Of a stretch of 64,000 bases of DNA, positions 34,551-46,587 are shown piece by piece. Each line of letters opens with the position of its first letter. Positions within the stretch are counted from its first letter, which is position 1. Both the position numbers and the translations under genes were made by a program. Source of the stretch: Lunularia cruciata (lineage: Eukaryota > Streptophyta > Marchantiopsida > Lunulariales > Lunulariaceae); assembly GCA_948567375.1 (NCBI GenBank), contig OX419757.1, forward strand, positions 16,754,974 through 16,818,973, read 5' to 3'. Below the pieces are notes generated by a model. That model searched no databases and was not told the origin of the DNA. It was given only the letters and a program-made list of their open reading frames with translations.

Positions 34551-36447
34551 TGTGGTACCCACATTTTTCATTTTGGACAAGTTTTAAAGAAGAAGTGTCT
34601 TGCTGAAACCAACTTGAAACCAAATGGAGAAGAAATGAGAGGAAACCTATGTTTTGATCAGGCCTGAGGAAGTCAACTTCGTATTGGAGGAAGAAGTACT
34701 TGGATTTGATCAGACCCAAAGAAGCTTACTTTGTGTCAGAGGAGAAAAAACTCGGATTAGATGCTGAAGGAAGGTTTCTTTGCATCAGAATGGAGGTTAC
34801 AGGTCAGGATTACTGTGGGGGCTGTATCTCATTGAAGAAAAGTCTAAATCATACGTGCTATATCTTGTTAGAAGTGTCTCGTTTAGGGCTTTCCATTTTC
34901 ACCAAAATTGCAAAGTTTGGAGGTCTATAGAAGATTGGAGGTCTATAGATGGGAGTAGATGTACAAAGTAGTTGAAGGACTTCAGGTTGAGGTTCTTCTG
35001 GTTGGTGTCTTTGGGACTTAGGACTGTGGACTTTGGATTTTGGACGTCAGGTTTACATGACTTTGGGTCTAAAGACTTTGCCTCAAGACAAATATGATTC
35101 AACCTAAGGTAGTTGGACCTTGAAGTGCAGTGAATGTGACTTTGGGAATCTTGCAAGAGGTATTAGAGGAGGTTAGAGTAAAGAAAGAAAATATTTAGGA
35201 TACCCATGACTTCAATTTCAGTTTTGATTGAAGATAGAATATAATTGATATAATTAGAAGAGAAATAACAATAGTGAATGAACCCAAAGTCCAAGATTAG
35301 ACGGTAAGTGTCTTCAAGTAGTAACATGAGTGATTAGGGGAAAATAGGTTACAAATTGAAGGCATAGATAGTGTACTCATGCTTTCAATTACAATTCTTG
35401 ATGAGGACATAGTAGAATTAACAAAGGAATTTATAATAGTTAGACCCAAAGTAACAAAGATTGGAGATGTTAGAGAAGAGTGGTTTGGAAGATAAAGAGT
35501 TAGATAGATTACTTGCTAGTGTAATTGTAGATCAGAGTGAAGAATTAGTAAAATTGGTAGAGGAATTGGTAGTTGTGAAACCTAAGGATAGAGTAGTAAG
35601 TGGAGGTACTTTGAGATTGGAAGCCGAGGAAGAAGTAGACATCAGATCAGAGTAGTAACAATTTTGAGATTTGAAGAGGTAGATATGAAGAGGTGGTTTG
35701 TCATTTTGGATTTGCAGGTAGGAATAGTTGTTGTAGAACGGTATAGTTGTTAGTAACTGTCAATTGCTTTACTATTTAAGGTGGCATTTGCAATAAGATG
35801 TTGTTCAATGCTCATAATTTCTGAGAATAGATAAAGTGAAGTGCTGTGAAGCAGTGCTTGTTGTTTGAGCTTAATTCCAAGTATCAATTCTATGTCTATG
35901 TTTGTGAGTGTGTGGAGGAGTTCAAAGTCCAAGTCAGTGTGCATGTTGGATGTTGGATTCTGTAGCCTTGATCTTTATTCTATGTGTTTGATCATGAGTG
36001 AAGTGCAATCGGAGCAATGCCTTGACAGACCTAAGAGGAATTGTAGTGTTGGTAGTATTCTACATTTGTGAGTGCAATGCAGTGTTGATGAGAAGCAATT
36101 TTGATCAAGGAAGTTGTGCCTTTAGTGGAGGGGTGGAACACAATTTTGAGGTAAAGTCATTTTGCAGTGAAGTGCTATTTTCAAGGGAGACTAAATCATC
36201 ACAATCAAGATTATTTGGAAAGATTTGATGGAGTTGTGATTAAGGAGTGTTAATTCATGACAAGTTTATGAATTAGTGCTTGTTACTCTCTTTTGGGTGT
36301 GGTTTCTACCTGAGAGAATAAAGACGCAACCAAGAAGAACTACAGTGTGACATTTGACTTCATATTTGGACATTTTTGACCAATATCTCTATGAGAACAA
36401 ACTTTACTTACTTGATTACCAAAAGTGATATTTGCCGGGTTGTCACA
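34551..36447 (+). mobile_element. Family D copy 1 (D1): internally deleted giant solo LTR
   Basis: Starts TGTGGTACCCACATTTTT and ends GCCGGGTTGTCACA, with a perfect CCACT duplication (34546-34550, 36448-36452). At 1.9 kb it is about half the length of D2 and D3, the loss being within the ORF. The C-terminal ORF remnant is near 35461-35655. A TATA-like CTATTTAAG at 35772-35780 and AATAAA at 36317-36322 precede the CA end, as in an LTR U3-R-U5 layout. Confidence 0.8.
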
Positions 36448-36452
36448 CCACT

Positions 36453-37226
36453 ACCATAGGTGACCTATCAGCCACTACCATTGTTTGAGATTGATACCCA
36501 AATCCAAGATGTCATCAACAATGATGTAGTTTAGTCGTTGAATCTCATAAGCGCGCTGTAAACCTTTCTAGGTAAGAGGTTGGTCCACCAAAGACAAAGA
36601 TGATGAGCCCGTGATCCCACTCTAGCTGCATCTAATAAAACAACATGTCCCATCCAAGAATGGACCTGATGTGTACTTGCCATCACCCGAGTACAAGAAT
36701 CATCCATCAAAGGAATGTTCTCTAAAATATAAGCTGGAGAAATAGACTGATGAATTTGGAGATATTGTAATATCCATAACATCTCCCAAAACACACCAAA
36801 ATGGGCATCTTGAAGACCCAAACCTTGGCCAACATGTGTATGTCCTTGACATGGCCATCTAGCAATCACCAAGTGAATGAGACCATGCTTCTCCAAGTCT
36901 TGTGTTCCCAGCAAGGAAATGTCTATTGGTAATCCTTAATTGTTGACATTGGTAATAACCGAGGATACCAATAGGCCAAGTGTGCCACATGATGTAGAGA
37001 GACTTGCCTAGCGGTCTCATCTCTCTCCACATACAAGTAATTCTATACTTGTATACCCACATGTAGGACTGCAACTAGTTTGATACTAATCCTACCAAAT
37101 AACTCCAATAAACACACCCCTTCAACTAGATATTTCCAAGCAATGAGTGTGGTATCTAAAGATATCAAGGTAATCTACTCTAGAGGCTCATCCTCACATT
37201 GGTCTCTCTGTGGTACAAAGGCTCCA
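36453..37226 (-). pseudogene. B2 methyltransferase core fragment (motifs I-VIII)
   Basis: Minus-strand match to the B3 methyltransferase. It keeps RWPCQGHT (motif IV with its Cys), ILENIPLM (motif VI), SRAHHLCLWWTNLLP (motif VIII region) and a damaged LLELFG motif I near 37100. Frameshifts and substitutions make it inactive. D2 interrupts it at 37226. Confidence 0.75.
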
Positions 37227-39599
37227 TGTGGTACCCACATTTTTTTTATTTTTTATTGTTTCTTAGCATTTAAAGCAAAAGTAGATGGTTAGAACCTAAA
37301 GAGGGCTAACATGGGAAGAAATAAGAAGAAGCGGGGAGGTGAAGTAAAACCGGAAGTCGACCTCGGGTCAAGACGTGAAGTAAGGACCTGAAGACCCAAA
37401 GACAAAGAAGAACATGGAGAGACTTTGTATCAGGCGGCATGAGCAAATCCAAAGAACCTATAACAAACGTCTTTGGAGTTGGCGCAATCAAGAAAGTACA
37501 CAGGAAGAAAGTAATGACCTCGGGATCAAGAACTTCTTGATAGTGACAAGCAACAACTTCACCAAATCAGAAATTTGAGAGAAGGAGCAACTAAAGAGTG
37601 ACTGATTGGCGCATGACTATAAAATTACAAGTTGCACAAGGAGGAGGAGCAATGTCCAATTGCTACCCGGTGCCTATTCAGAGTCGACCCAAAGTGATGC
37701 AAATTGCAAATCCGCAGGAAGAGGAGTGGGTTAGGATTTTGGGAACGATCTTCCACAAGAGGAAAGTGAGGAAGCACATGATGACTCCAAAAGTGAGCAA
37801 GCAGAGTGCGGTGAGAGGGCTTGCAATCTGTAGATTAGAAGTAATAGCACAGATCAAAGTCTTGACGAGACTTTGCATCATGTTCTTGGCCTGGAACTAG
37901 AACTTCAATTTTCTAGGTTTCATGGTAGAAATTGCAGCAGCAATTGTAAAGATGGCCCAAAACATGAGGGGAAGAGAGGGAATCCCACTTGATGGACGGA
38001 TGCGGATTGGAGAGTAGTGTTGGGAAGAGAAGCAGGAGAGGTAGGAGGTACCACCTTCTATCAAAAGTGTGATGCTTTAGAAGAGATTGCCAAAGTAAGG
38101 AAGTCATTCAATCGACCCTGCACTAAGAATGGGTATAAGGTGGATAGTTATAGAGACCCTGAGTGGAGAGGAATAGTAAGCGCGATGATGGCCATTTTCA
38201 AACCAGAGCGAACCACCTATGTTACTATGCAATAGGCGGTGTTCTTTCACCAAATGTTTGCGGGAGATGCAATAGATTGGGCAAAATGTCTGCATCAGAG
38301 AGTAGGGCAGATGATTTCAGGATGGAGAATGGATATGCCACCACATTACTTTGTGCCATTCACAGTGCACTTTTATTTTGGGTTGAACTTGCTGACTTCG
38401 GAAGAACAAAGTCAAATGCGCTCGCACTTTCATCCAGATTTACGCAAGGAGGCCAATGAAGATGAGCAATATTATATGGAAAGAGTGCAAGAGGAGGATG
38501 CATACTACAAGGAGAGTGGGAAGGAGAAGATCATAGCAATTGACCTTCCAAGGGCACAAAAGAGAGCCAAGCCTGAGAGTCGTGTTGCGACAATACAACC
38601 CTAGAAAGTTCCAAAGCTTAACCCAATGGCGGTGGTAGTGAAGACAAAGGAAGTCATGCAGGAAGAAGAAGAAGAATTGGAAGGAGAAATCGGATCAAAG
38701 GAAGGAATGTCGGGAGAAGAAGAGGAGTTCACGCTACAAAGTGAAGAATTGAGCAATGACAGTGAAGGCAAAGTGGAGGTTCAGCAAATGCGACAGCCGA
38801 TGAAGGTGGCCGGAAAGCCGAGTCCCAAAGTTTCCATGTTGGAACTGTGAGCCAACCTGTCTCTCACTCAGGATGAACCTCTGATGGTTATTATGGTAGC
38901 GCACCATGGACTAAGAAGGAAAGGAACCCCAACTCCATCATACTCCTCCAAGGCTAATACTCCAAGACTCAAGCCATTGCTCACTAGAGAACTCAATGAG
39001 AGAGAGATAGTTGCAAATGAAAGGATGCCGAGTACCTCCTCACCCCTTGCTTATATACATGTGAAATAGTTCCGTACCAAAGTTACTAATTATTGTAGTA
39101 ACTCAAGTTACTAGACTAAAAGTCAAGTAAAGTCAAAAAGTAGAAAGGAATATCTATTCACATGGGCATATTCTCCTAAGCATGTGGTCTTATCTTGACC
39201 CAACCACTAAGTCAAGGATTCCTTCACATGGGCTATCCTTGGACTAAAGAAGAATCCAAAACAAAAAGGCTTGCGGGCCCAAGAGTTCTCAACTCTTTCC
39301 TCAAATCCAAACACCTAGGAATAATACCAAGTCAACACACTAAAATCCAAAATAGTGGTGCTCATCTTTTCTACTTCCTCTAAAGTATGGTCCCTTGTAT
39401 CTTAGCTATGACTAACTTTAGCTAACCATGACTAATATAGAACCATACTTTATCTTATATAAATAATATCTCTTAAGTACTTGTAATACCAAGCTAAATA
39501 TCACAATACCACATACATGCACAAATGAGTGTTACATTTACCACCGGACTAAGTTTTCACTTTGTCCTCAAAGTGAAGGTCTCTCTACCTTCTATGGTA

Positions 39600-42500
39600 C
39601 ATCTTCAACTTATCATGGTTAATCCTCTCAAAATGTCTTCCTCCCAACTCCTTGAGATCATAAGTGTAATTGCCCCACACCTTCTCCACTATGAAAGGTC
39701 CAAAGTACTTAGGCAAAAACTTCTTTTGCATTCTCTTGAATCAAATGGAATCAAACAACATTACCTAATCACCTTCTTTGAAAGGCTCCACCTTCTTCTT
39801 GCCTTGCCTCTTGTCATAGCTCTCCTTTTGTTTCCTTTGGGCTTGCTCCACTCGAACCATAGCAACTTCTCTTGCCTCTTCCAACTCCATGAGTTGATCC
39901 TTCCTTGACTTCTCTGCATCACCTCCTTGTGCTTTCTTCAATCTCCTATGAATGCTTTGGAAGGTAGGAAGATCAAAGTGAATAGGTAAGGTAGAATCAA
40001 TACCATAAACCAATTGAAATGGAGAATATCCAGTGGAAGTCTTCATGGTTGTCCTATACTCCCACAAAACTGCATGAATCCTCTTGTCTCAATGATGTTT
40101 AGCCCCCTCCATTTCTGCATCTTTGGCCAACATCATGCACAAGGTCTAATTGGTTCTCTCTGCCAAGCCATTGGAATTTGGCTTATAGGATTGTGATAGA
40201 GAAACATTGTAGCATGGCTGTAGTAATGCTTCCTATAAACTCTCCTCCTCTATCAAAAACCAACTCCAAAGGGCATCCAAACTTAGTGATAATGCGTTCA
40301 TAAAGAAATCTACCCACTTCATATTCATTCTTGTCCCTCAATGGTCTAGCCTCAACCCACTTGTAAGGTTATCAGTAACTACCACAATGTACCGATTGTT
40401 CCTTGGGGTTCTATTGAGAAGACTTACAAAATCAATTCCCCACTTCTCGAAAGATCCTAGCAATGGAATTGATCTAAGTGGTGGAGTGGATGTAGACTTT
40501 CTAGCAAAAGCTTGACAAACATGACAAGTTTTGCAATAATCAAGACAATCCTTGAAAATCCCTCTCCAATGATAATCTGCATCTAGAATCTTGAAAGCAG
40601 TCACCTTTCTTGCAAAGTGTATTCCACATACTAAACCTTCATGAAACTCCTTTATGAGTAGGATAGACTTCCTTACCCACTACTCTTTGAAGTAGACCAT
40701 CTGTTCCTTGGTGAAAAAGAATATCCTCCACCATTGTGTAAGGTCTAGATCTTGCTGCAAGGGCCTTCCTCTTCCTAGCATGCATCCCTTCTGGATAGTT
40801 ACTTCTTGTCACAAAATCCACAATTTCCTTGTACTCCATTGGAACCTCTTGAGTGACTGAGATTTTCATGAGCTCCTCATCTGGGAAGGAATCATCCACT
40901 GGCTCATCTCCATCATGATCATAGGCTCTAGATAACAAATCAGCATTTGCATATTTCTTTCCTGGCCTATCCTCAATGGTGTAGTCATACTCAGACAAGA
41001 GTATCATCCACCTTGCTAGTCTCCCTTCAACATTAGGCTTGTTGAAGGTGTACTTCAAAGCCTTGTGATCTGTGACAATGGTGGTTTTCCCTCCAATCAA
41101 GTAGTGTCTAAACTTCTTGAGACCAAAGATCACTGCCATCCATTCTCTCTCCGTGACAAAGTAGTTCTTCTTTGCTGAAACCATCTGCCTACTAGCATAA
41201 GCTATTGGATGATCATGCCCATCTTGGTCTTATTGACTAAGAGTGCATCCTATAGCTACATTAGAAGCATCAGTGTAGAGGATGAAAGGCTTACTCCAAT
41301 CAGGTTTAGCAAGAATTGGAGCTACAACAAGGGATTGCTTGAGCTCCTCAAAAGCTTTGAGAGCCTTCTTGTCCTCCAAAATCACAATGTAATCTACACC
41401 CTTCTTCATGTAGATGGTCAATGCATAAGCCTTGTTGGAAAGTGAGAAGATGAACCTCCTATAGTATCCAACCATCCCCAAGAATTGGCATAACTTTGTC
41501 AAGCTTGAAGGGAATAAAAAGTATGAGATTTTCCTCACCTTCTCAGGATCAACTGCTATTCCATCCTTGGAGATGATGTGCTCCAAAAGTAGACTTTCTT
41601 CACATCCAAAAATGCACTTCTGTGGGTTGAGTGATGCATTTGCCTCATCCAAGCGTTGCAAGACCTTGATTAGGTGCTCAAAGTGCTCCTCCTTGCTCCC
41701 ATAGACACAAAAGTCATCAATGAAGTCTCTCACAAATTTCCCAATGAAAGGTTCAAATACCTTGTTCATGAACCGTTGGAATGTGGCTAGAGCATTGCAA
41801 AGTCCAAAAATCATGACCTTGAAAGCGTAAGTTCCCCAAGGTGTGGTGAATGTGGTGAGTTGTTGATGCTCTGGTGCAATCTTGATTTGGTTATATCCAC
41901 TATAACCATCTCCAAAACTGTACTTCTCATGACCTGCAACCTCCTCCAAGATCTAATCAATGAATGGCAATGGGTAGTAGTCCTTTTTGGTAATAGCATT
42001 GAGCTTCTTGTAATCCACACATACCTGAATCTTGCCATTCTTTTTCTTCACAATGACAATTGGAGACACCCATTCTGAATTCTCTACCTCAAAGATAAAT
42101 CTAGCCTCCTTGAGCTTATCAATGTCCTTCTTCACAACCAAAGATATTGGTGGGCTAATGCGACGTTGCTTTTGGTGGATTGGTCTTGCATGTGACTCCA
42201 CCTCTATCTTGTGCTCCTCCAAGGTGACTTCCTTTAAATCCTTGTAATTGAAAGCAAACACATGGATGAACTTGCGGAAAATCTCCTCAAATCTCACCTT
42301 CTCCTCCTTGGTAACATTGGGACATACTTGAGGGTAGATAACCTTCTCTCTACCTCCTCAAGTGTCAATGGTGATTTATCTGGGTCTTTCAAAACCTCTG
42401 GCTTAGGTGCAAAATCCATAGCACACAAGGGATACACATCTGAATCAGATTCAGATTCATCCTCCTCTGTGGAAGTCCCCTCTTCCATGCTTGTGTCCAC

Positions 42501-42657
42501 ACTTGAAGCTCCTTCTTCAGAATCTGATTCCCAATAATCAAAAGATGGTGTATCTTAATATGAAGTGTTGGTGGTGTTAGTCACAAGAACTGTGACTCTA
42601 TGGTTTGATGGCCCAATCCTCAAGTACCCTTTGTGCCATTGATTAGTTGTGCATGCT
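39600..42657 (-). pseudogene. E1 pol remnants (RT, RNase H, integrase)
   Basis: Colinear with E2 pol. Pieces include integrase 39765-40067 (EYRTTMKTSTGYSPFQLVYG) and 40338-40604 (zinc domain CKTCHVCQ). RNase H is at 40639-41184. RT is at 41230-41949, with FIDD at its active site (DFIDDFCVYG), and at 41953-42297 (VCVDYKKLNAITKKDYYPLP). Several stops and frameshifts are present. The 1-nt deletion seen in E2 before integrase is absent here. Confidence 0.8.
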
Positions 42658-45600
42658 TGTGGTGCCCACATTTTTGTTTTTTTAGAATAAAGGAGAAGAA
42701 GTGTATAGAGAAGTCAGATTGCGCCTATATGGCTGAAGAAGGCAAAGAAAAGAGTCTTCGGGTTGAAACCCAAAGTAAAGTGACTTCGGGTTGAAACTCG
42801 AAGTAAAGTGACTTCGGGTCATAAGGCAAAGTACTCGGAAATGCCCTGTCAGCATACAATATGAAGTAAATTGTCTTCGGATTGGGGGGAGCTCAACCCA
42901 AGGCGAAGACAGTCTAACAACCTTTCGTCGGGGCAAGAAATTCAAGAAGGGGCCATTTCAAAACTGGCGGCTCATACGCACAAAGGTTGATTGACAGTGA
43001 TAGGTGCATGCCGGAGGTGTGATTTCTTGGTAGAAACTTGAAGTGACAAAAGACAAAGAAGTGCAACTCTATAAAAATCGAAACTGCAACGACAAAATGT
43101 CAAGCAATTTTCCTTTGCCATTGAGGAGTCATCTTGCAAGTGATCGGGGAAAGGGAAATAGAGTTGGGCTCGTGTTAGTGCGCAAGGGAGAAGTCGTGAG
43201 AGTGAAATCGAGAGAAAGTGAGAAAGCAAAAGAGATGGGAGGAGGGAAGAAGAACTCCAAATTTGCAGTGAGAAATCATGCGATTTGGAGATTAGATATA
43301 GTAGAAAGGATCAAAGTCTTGAGCCAACTTCGGATCACATTTCTGGCATGGAACTGGAACGTAAGTTTTCCAGGATTTATGACAGAAATCATCAAGAGTA
43401 AGTGTCTCGATGGACCCGAGGAAGAAGGGAAGAGAGGAAATCCGGCTCGTTGGATAGAGTCGGATTGGAGATTGGTACTCAGGAAGGAGGCAGGCTCGGA
43501 GCAGGGAGCCACATTCTTGGAGAAAGGAGAGATAACCCAAGAAACTCAAGAGGTGAGAGATGCCTTCTCGTCAAAGAGAACGAAGAATGTGTACAAGGTA
43601 GAAAGTTACAAAGACCCTATCAAGAGAGGAATTGTGAGTGCTATGATGGCAATCCTGAAGCCAAAGAGAACAACATATGTGATGAAACACCAAGCGATGT
43701 TCTTTCACAAATTGTTTGCAGGAGAACCAATTAATTGGGCGAGGTGTTTTCACGGGAGAATGAGGCAAATGGTGTGGAATCTGCGAGATAAGTCGCCTCT
43801 ACATTATATTGTGCCGTTTGCAGCGCATTTCTACCTCGGGCTCAATTTGCTGAACTCGGCGGAGCGGAATCAGATGGTGTCGCACTTCCATCCGGATGTG
43901 CGAAAGGAGGTCAATATCGAGGAGCAGCAATACATTTTGCAAATCCGGAGCACGGACGATTACTACGTGAAAATAGGGAAAAACGTGGAGGTCGTGGTAA
44001 GTACCCCGACAAAGAAGAGGACTTGGCAAGCAGAAGCCGAAGAAAACAAGAAAACTCGGAAGATGCAGAGAAGTAACCCAAGGCGAGGAATGGTGGTAAT
44101 TGAGTCAAAAGATGAAGACTTAGAAGGCGAGGCTGAGCTCAAGACGGAGGACTTAGAGCATGAGGAGGAACCTGAGCTTACACTGTAGAGCAGAGATACG
44201 AGCAGTGATAGTAAGGACGGTGGAGAAATGACCTTGGTGCCAATGGCTGAAGAATATGAAGACGAAGTGCAGGCCGAGGTAGAAGCGGAAGACAATACAG
44301 CGCTGGAAGACAAAGTACCGGTGCCAGAGGAGAAGAAGATTGTAGTGCAGCGAGGAGTTTGCTTGCAATGTAAGGCAAAGTGTGAGGCGAGACCAAGTTG
44401 AGTGAAGACAGAGGTAGAAGAAAGCTCGGGCAGTGAGGCATCAATCCCGATACGAAGACTCCATAGAAGAAGGCGAGTATCGGGAGAACACGAGGAGAGA
44501 AGAGAGACCCCTCCACGGGAGGAAGAAGTTGCCAGTGATGGAGTGGAGTACTTGCAAGAGGAAGTGTGCCCGCTGCTAGTAAAGTTGGAGCAGAAGAAGA
44601 AGGAGATGCAGTCTACTTGTCCCGAGGTAAAGACTGTACTGTAGGTGGTAGCAAGATTAGAAGAAGAGAACTTGGAGTTGAAGAGGAGTGTAACCCGAGG
44701 TGAGGAGGAGAGAGAAGTATTGCAAGCGGAGGCAGTCAAGAGAAGTCAGGTAATCAAAGACCTGAAGAGAGAAGTGATCTATCGAGAGGATCTTGCGAGG
44801 AAGAGTGATATTGCAAGGGAAAGACAAGTAGTTGAATCTGAAATCTTGAAGCAGCAGTTTGCTTATTCAAGAGTAGAGCTTATCCATGCTATGGCGAGGA
44901 TAGCATCAAAGGATCAAGAGCTTGATAGAGTGATGGAGAGTATGGAGGAGAAGAAGCAACTCTGGCAACAAGAGTTGGCTGCGAGATATAGAGAAGAAGA
45001 GAGATTACGAGAGTTACTTCGTAATCAGGAAGAGAAGGTTGAACAAAAGGAGAAAGAGAAGGAAGCAGTGAAAGCCGAGTTCAAGGAAGAGTTGGCGATG
45101 TACAGAGAGGAATGGCTTGCAGATCGGGAACAAGAAAGGAAGACAAGATTGGAGCCATTGAAGGAGATAGTCCTCAGAGTGAATGCAATGTTAAGTACAG
45201 AAGCCAGCGTTCGAATTGAAGAAGCACGTCTGCACGAGTTGAAGTTGTTGGTGCAGGAGATGAGGCGAAGACAAGCAAAAGACACGGAGATGAATGCCTT
45301 GTTAATAAAATTAAGAACTTGTGTAGATAGGAAGGTGTTGGAAGTAGAGGATAACATTTCCATTAGATTAGACTTAGTGAAGGTAGAGCTAGAAAAACTT
45401 CGGAAAGATGTTAAAGCAAAACCCAAAGTAGATAACATAGGAGTCCAAATGTCTTTGGAGTTGGCATCAGAGACATTAGGGAAGAGTGGGTCAGGAGATA
45501 AGGAGTTAGATAGATTACCCACTAGTGAAATTTCAGATCAGGAAAGAGAATTGCTGGACTTGGTAGAAGAAGTAGAAGATCTGAAACCCGAGGAAAAGAT

Positions 45601-46463
45601 AGTAGGAAGTAAAGTTACTTTGGGTTCGGGTTTGAAAGCCGAAGAAGAAGTAGACATCGGATTGTAGTGGTAACCGATTTGAGATTTGAAGGGGCAGATA
45701 TGAAGAGGTGCATTGTCATTTTGGATCTGCAGGTTAGAAGAGTTGTTGTAGAACGGTATAGTTGTTAGAACTGTCGATTGCTTCACTACTTAAGAGTGGC
45801 ATTTGCAGTCAAATGTTGTTCAATGCTCATTATTTCTGAGAATAGATAAAGCGAAGTGCTGTGAAGTAGTGCTCGTCGCTTGAGCTTGATTCCGAGTATC
45901 AATTTTGTGTCTATGTTTGTGAGTGTTTGGAGAAATTCGAAGTGCAAGTCAGAGTGTTTATTGGATGTTGGATTCCACAGCCTTGATCTTCATTTTGTGT
46001 GTTTGATCCTGAGTGAAGTGCAATCAAAGCAATGCCTTGACAAATCTGAGAGGAATTGTAGTGTTGGTAGTATTCTGCATTTGTGAGTGTAGTGCGAAGT
46101 TGATGTGAAGCAATTTCAATCGAGGAAGTTGTGCCTTCAGTGGAGGGGTAGAACACAATTCTGAGGCAAAGTCGTTTTGCAGTGAAGTGCCATTTTTGGG
46201 AGAGCTTGAATCATCACAATCAAGATTGTTTGGAAAGATTTGATGGAGTTGTGATTAAGGAGTGTTAATTCATGACAAGACTGCGAATCAGTGCTTGTTA
46301 CTCTCTTTTGGGTGTGGTTTCTACCTAAGAGATTAAAGACGCAACCAAGAAGAACTGAAATTGTTACTTTGATTCGTATTTGGACATTTTTGACTCGTAT
46401 CTCTGCGAGAACAAACTTTACTTACCCGATTAACACAAAAGTGATATTTGCCGGGTTGTCACA
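42658..46463 (+). mobile_element. Family D copy 3 (D3): 3.8-kb giant solo LTR carrying an ORF
   Basis: TGTGGTGCCCACATTTTT...GCCGGGTTGTCACA with a perfect ATGCT duplication (42653-42657, 46464-46468), inserted in E1. Its two ends do not repeat each other, so it is not a standard LTR-internal-LTR element. A long ORF (43043-45667) is followed by a TATA-like ACTACTTAAG (45786-45795), ATTAAA at 46332-46337, and the CA end about 125 bp later. Confidence 0.8.
43043..45667 (+). pseudogene. D3 ORF: large acidic coiled-coil protein with gag-like N-terminal region, three in-frame stops
   Basis: One reading frame of about 875 codons broken at TAG 44186, TGA 44399 and TAG 44642. N part (to about residue 310) is globular with AMFFHKLFAGEPINWARCF and FAAHFYLGLNLL, conserved in D2 (FFHQMFAGDAIDWAKC, HFYFGLNLL). 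An acidic segment carries a small CxxCKxxC motif (VCLQCKAKCE). The rest is a long heptad-rich coiled coil (LEEENLELKRSV, LRELLRNQEEKVEQKEKE) ending GLKAEEEVDIG. D4 has sense codons at all three stop positions. I do not recognise a named family; it loosely resembles plant transposon/gag-like ORFs. No RT, integrase or transposase domain is present. Confidence 0.7.
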
Positions 46464-46587
46464 ATGCTGCTCTCAACCATGGCCTCCCAAGAAGTAAGTC
46501 ATAGCTTGAATCCTTCAAGACTTGGAAAGTCATGAGATTTTGAACTCCCATAATTGAATCTACCACTTTATCCATCACCCCTACTGG

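Noticed and set aside
42658-46463. DNA transposon interpretation of family D
   Set aside because: Ends share only TGTG and a loose ACCC, too weak for terminal inverted repeats, and no transposase is encoded; TG...CA ends with 5-bp duplications and TATA/poly(A) order fit an LTR better.
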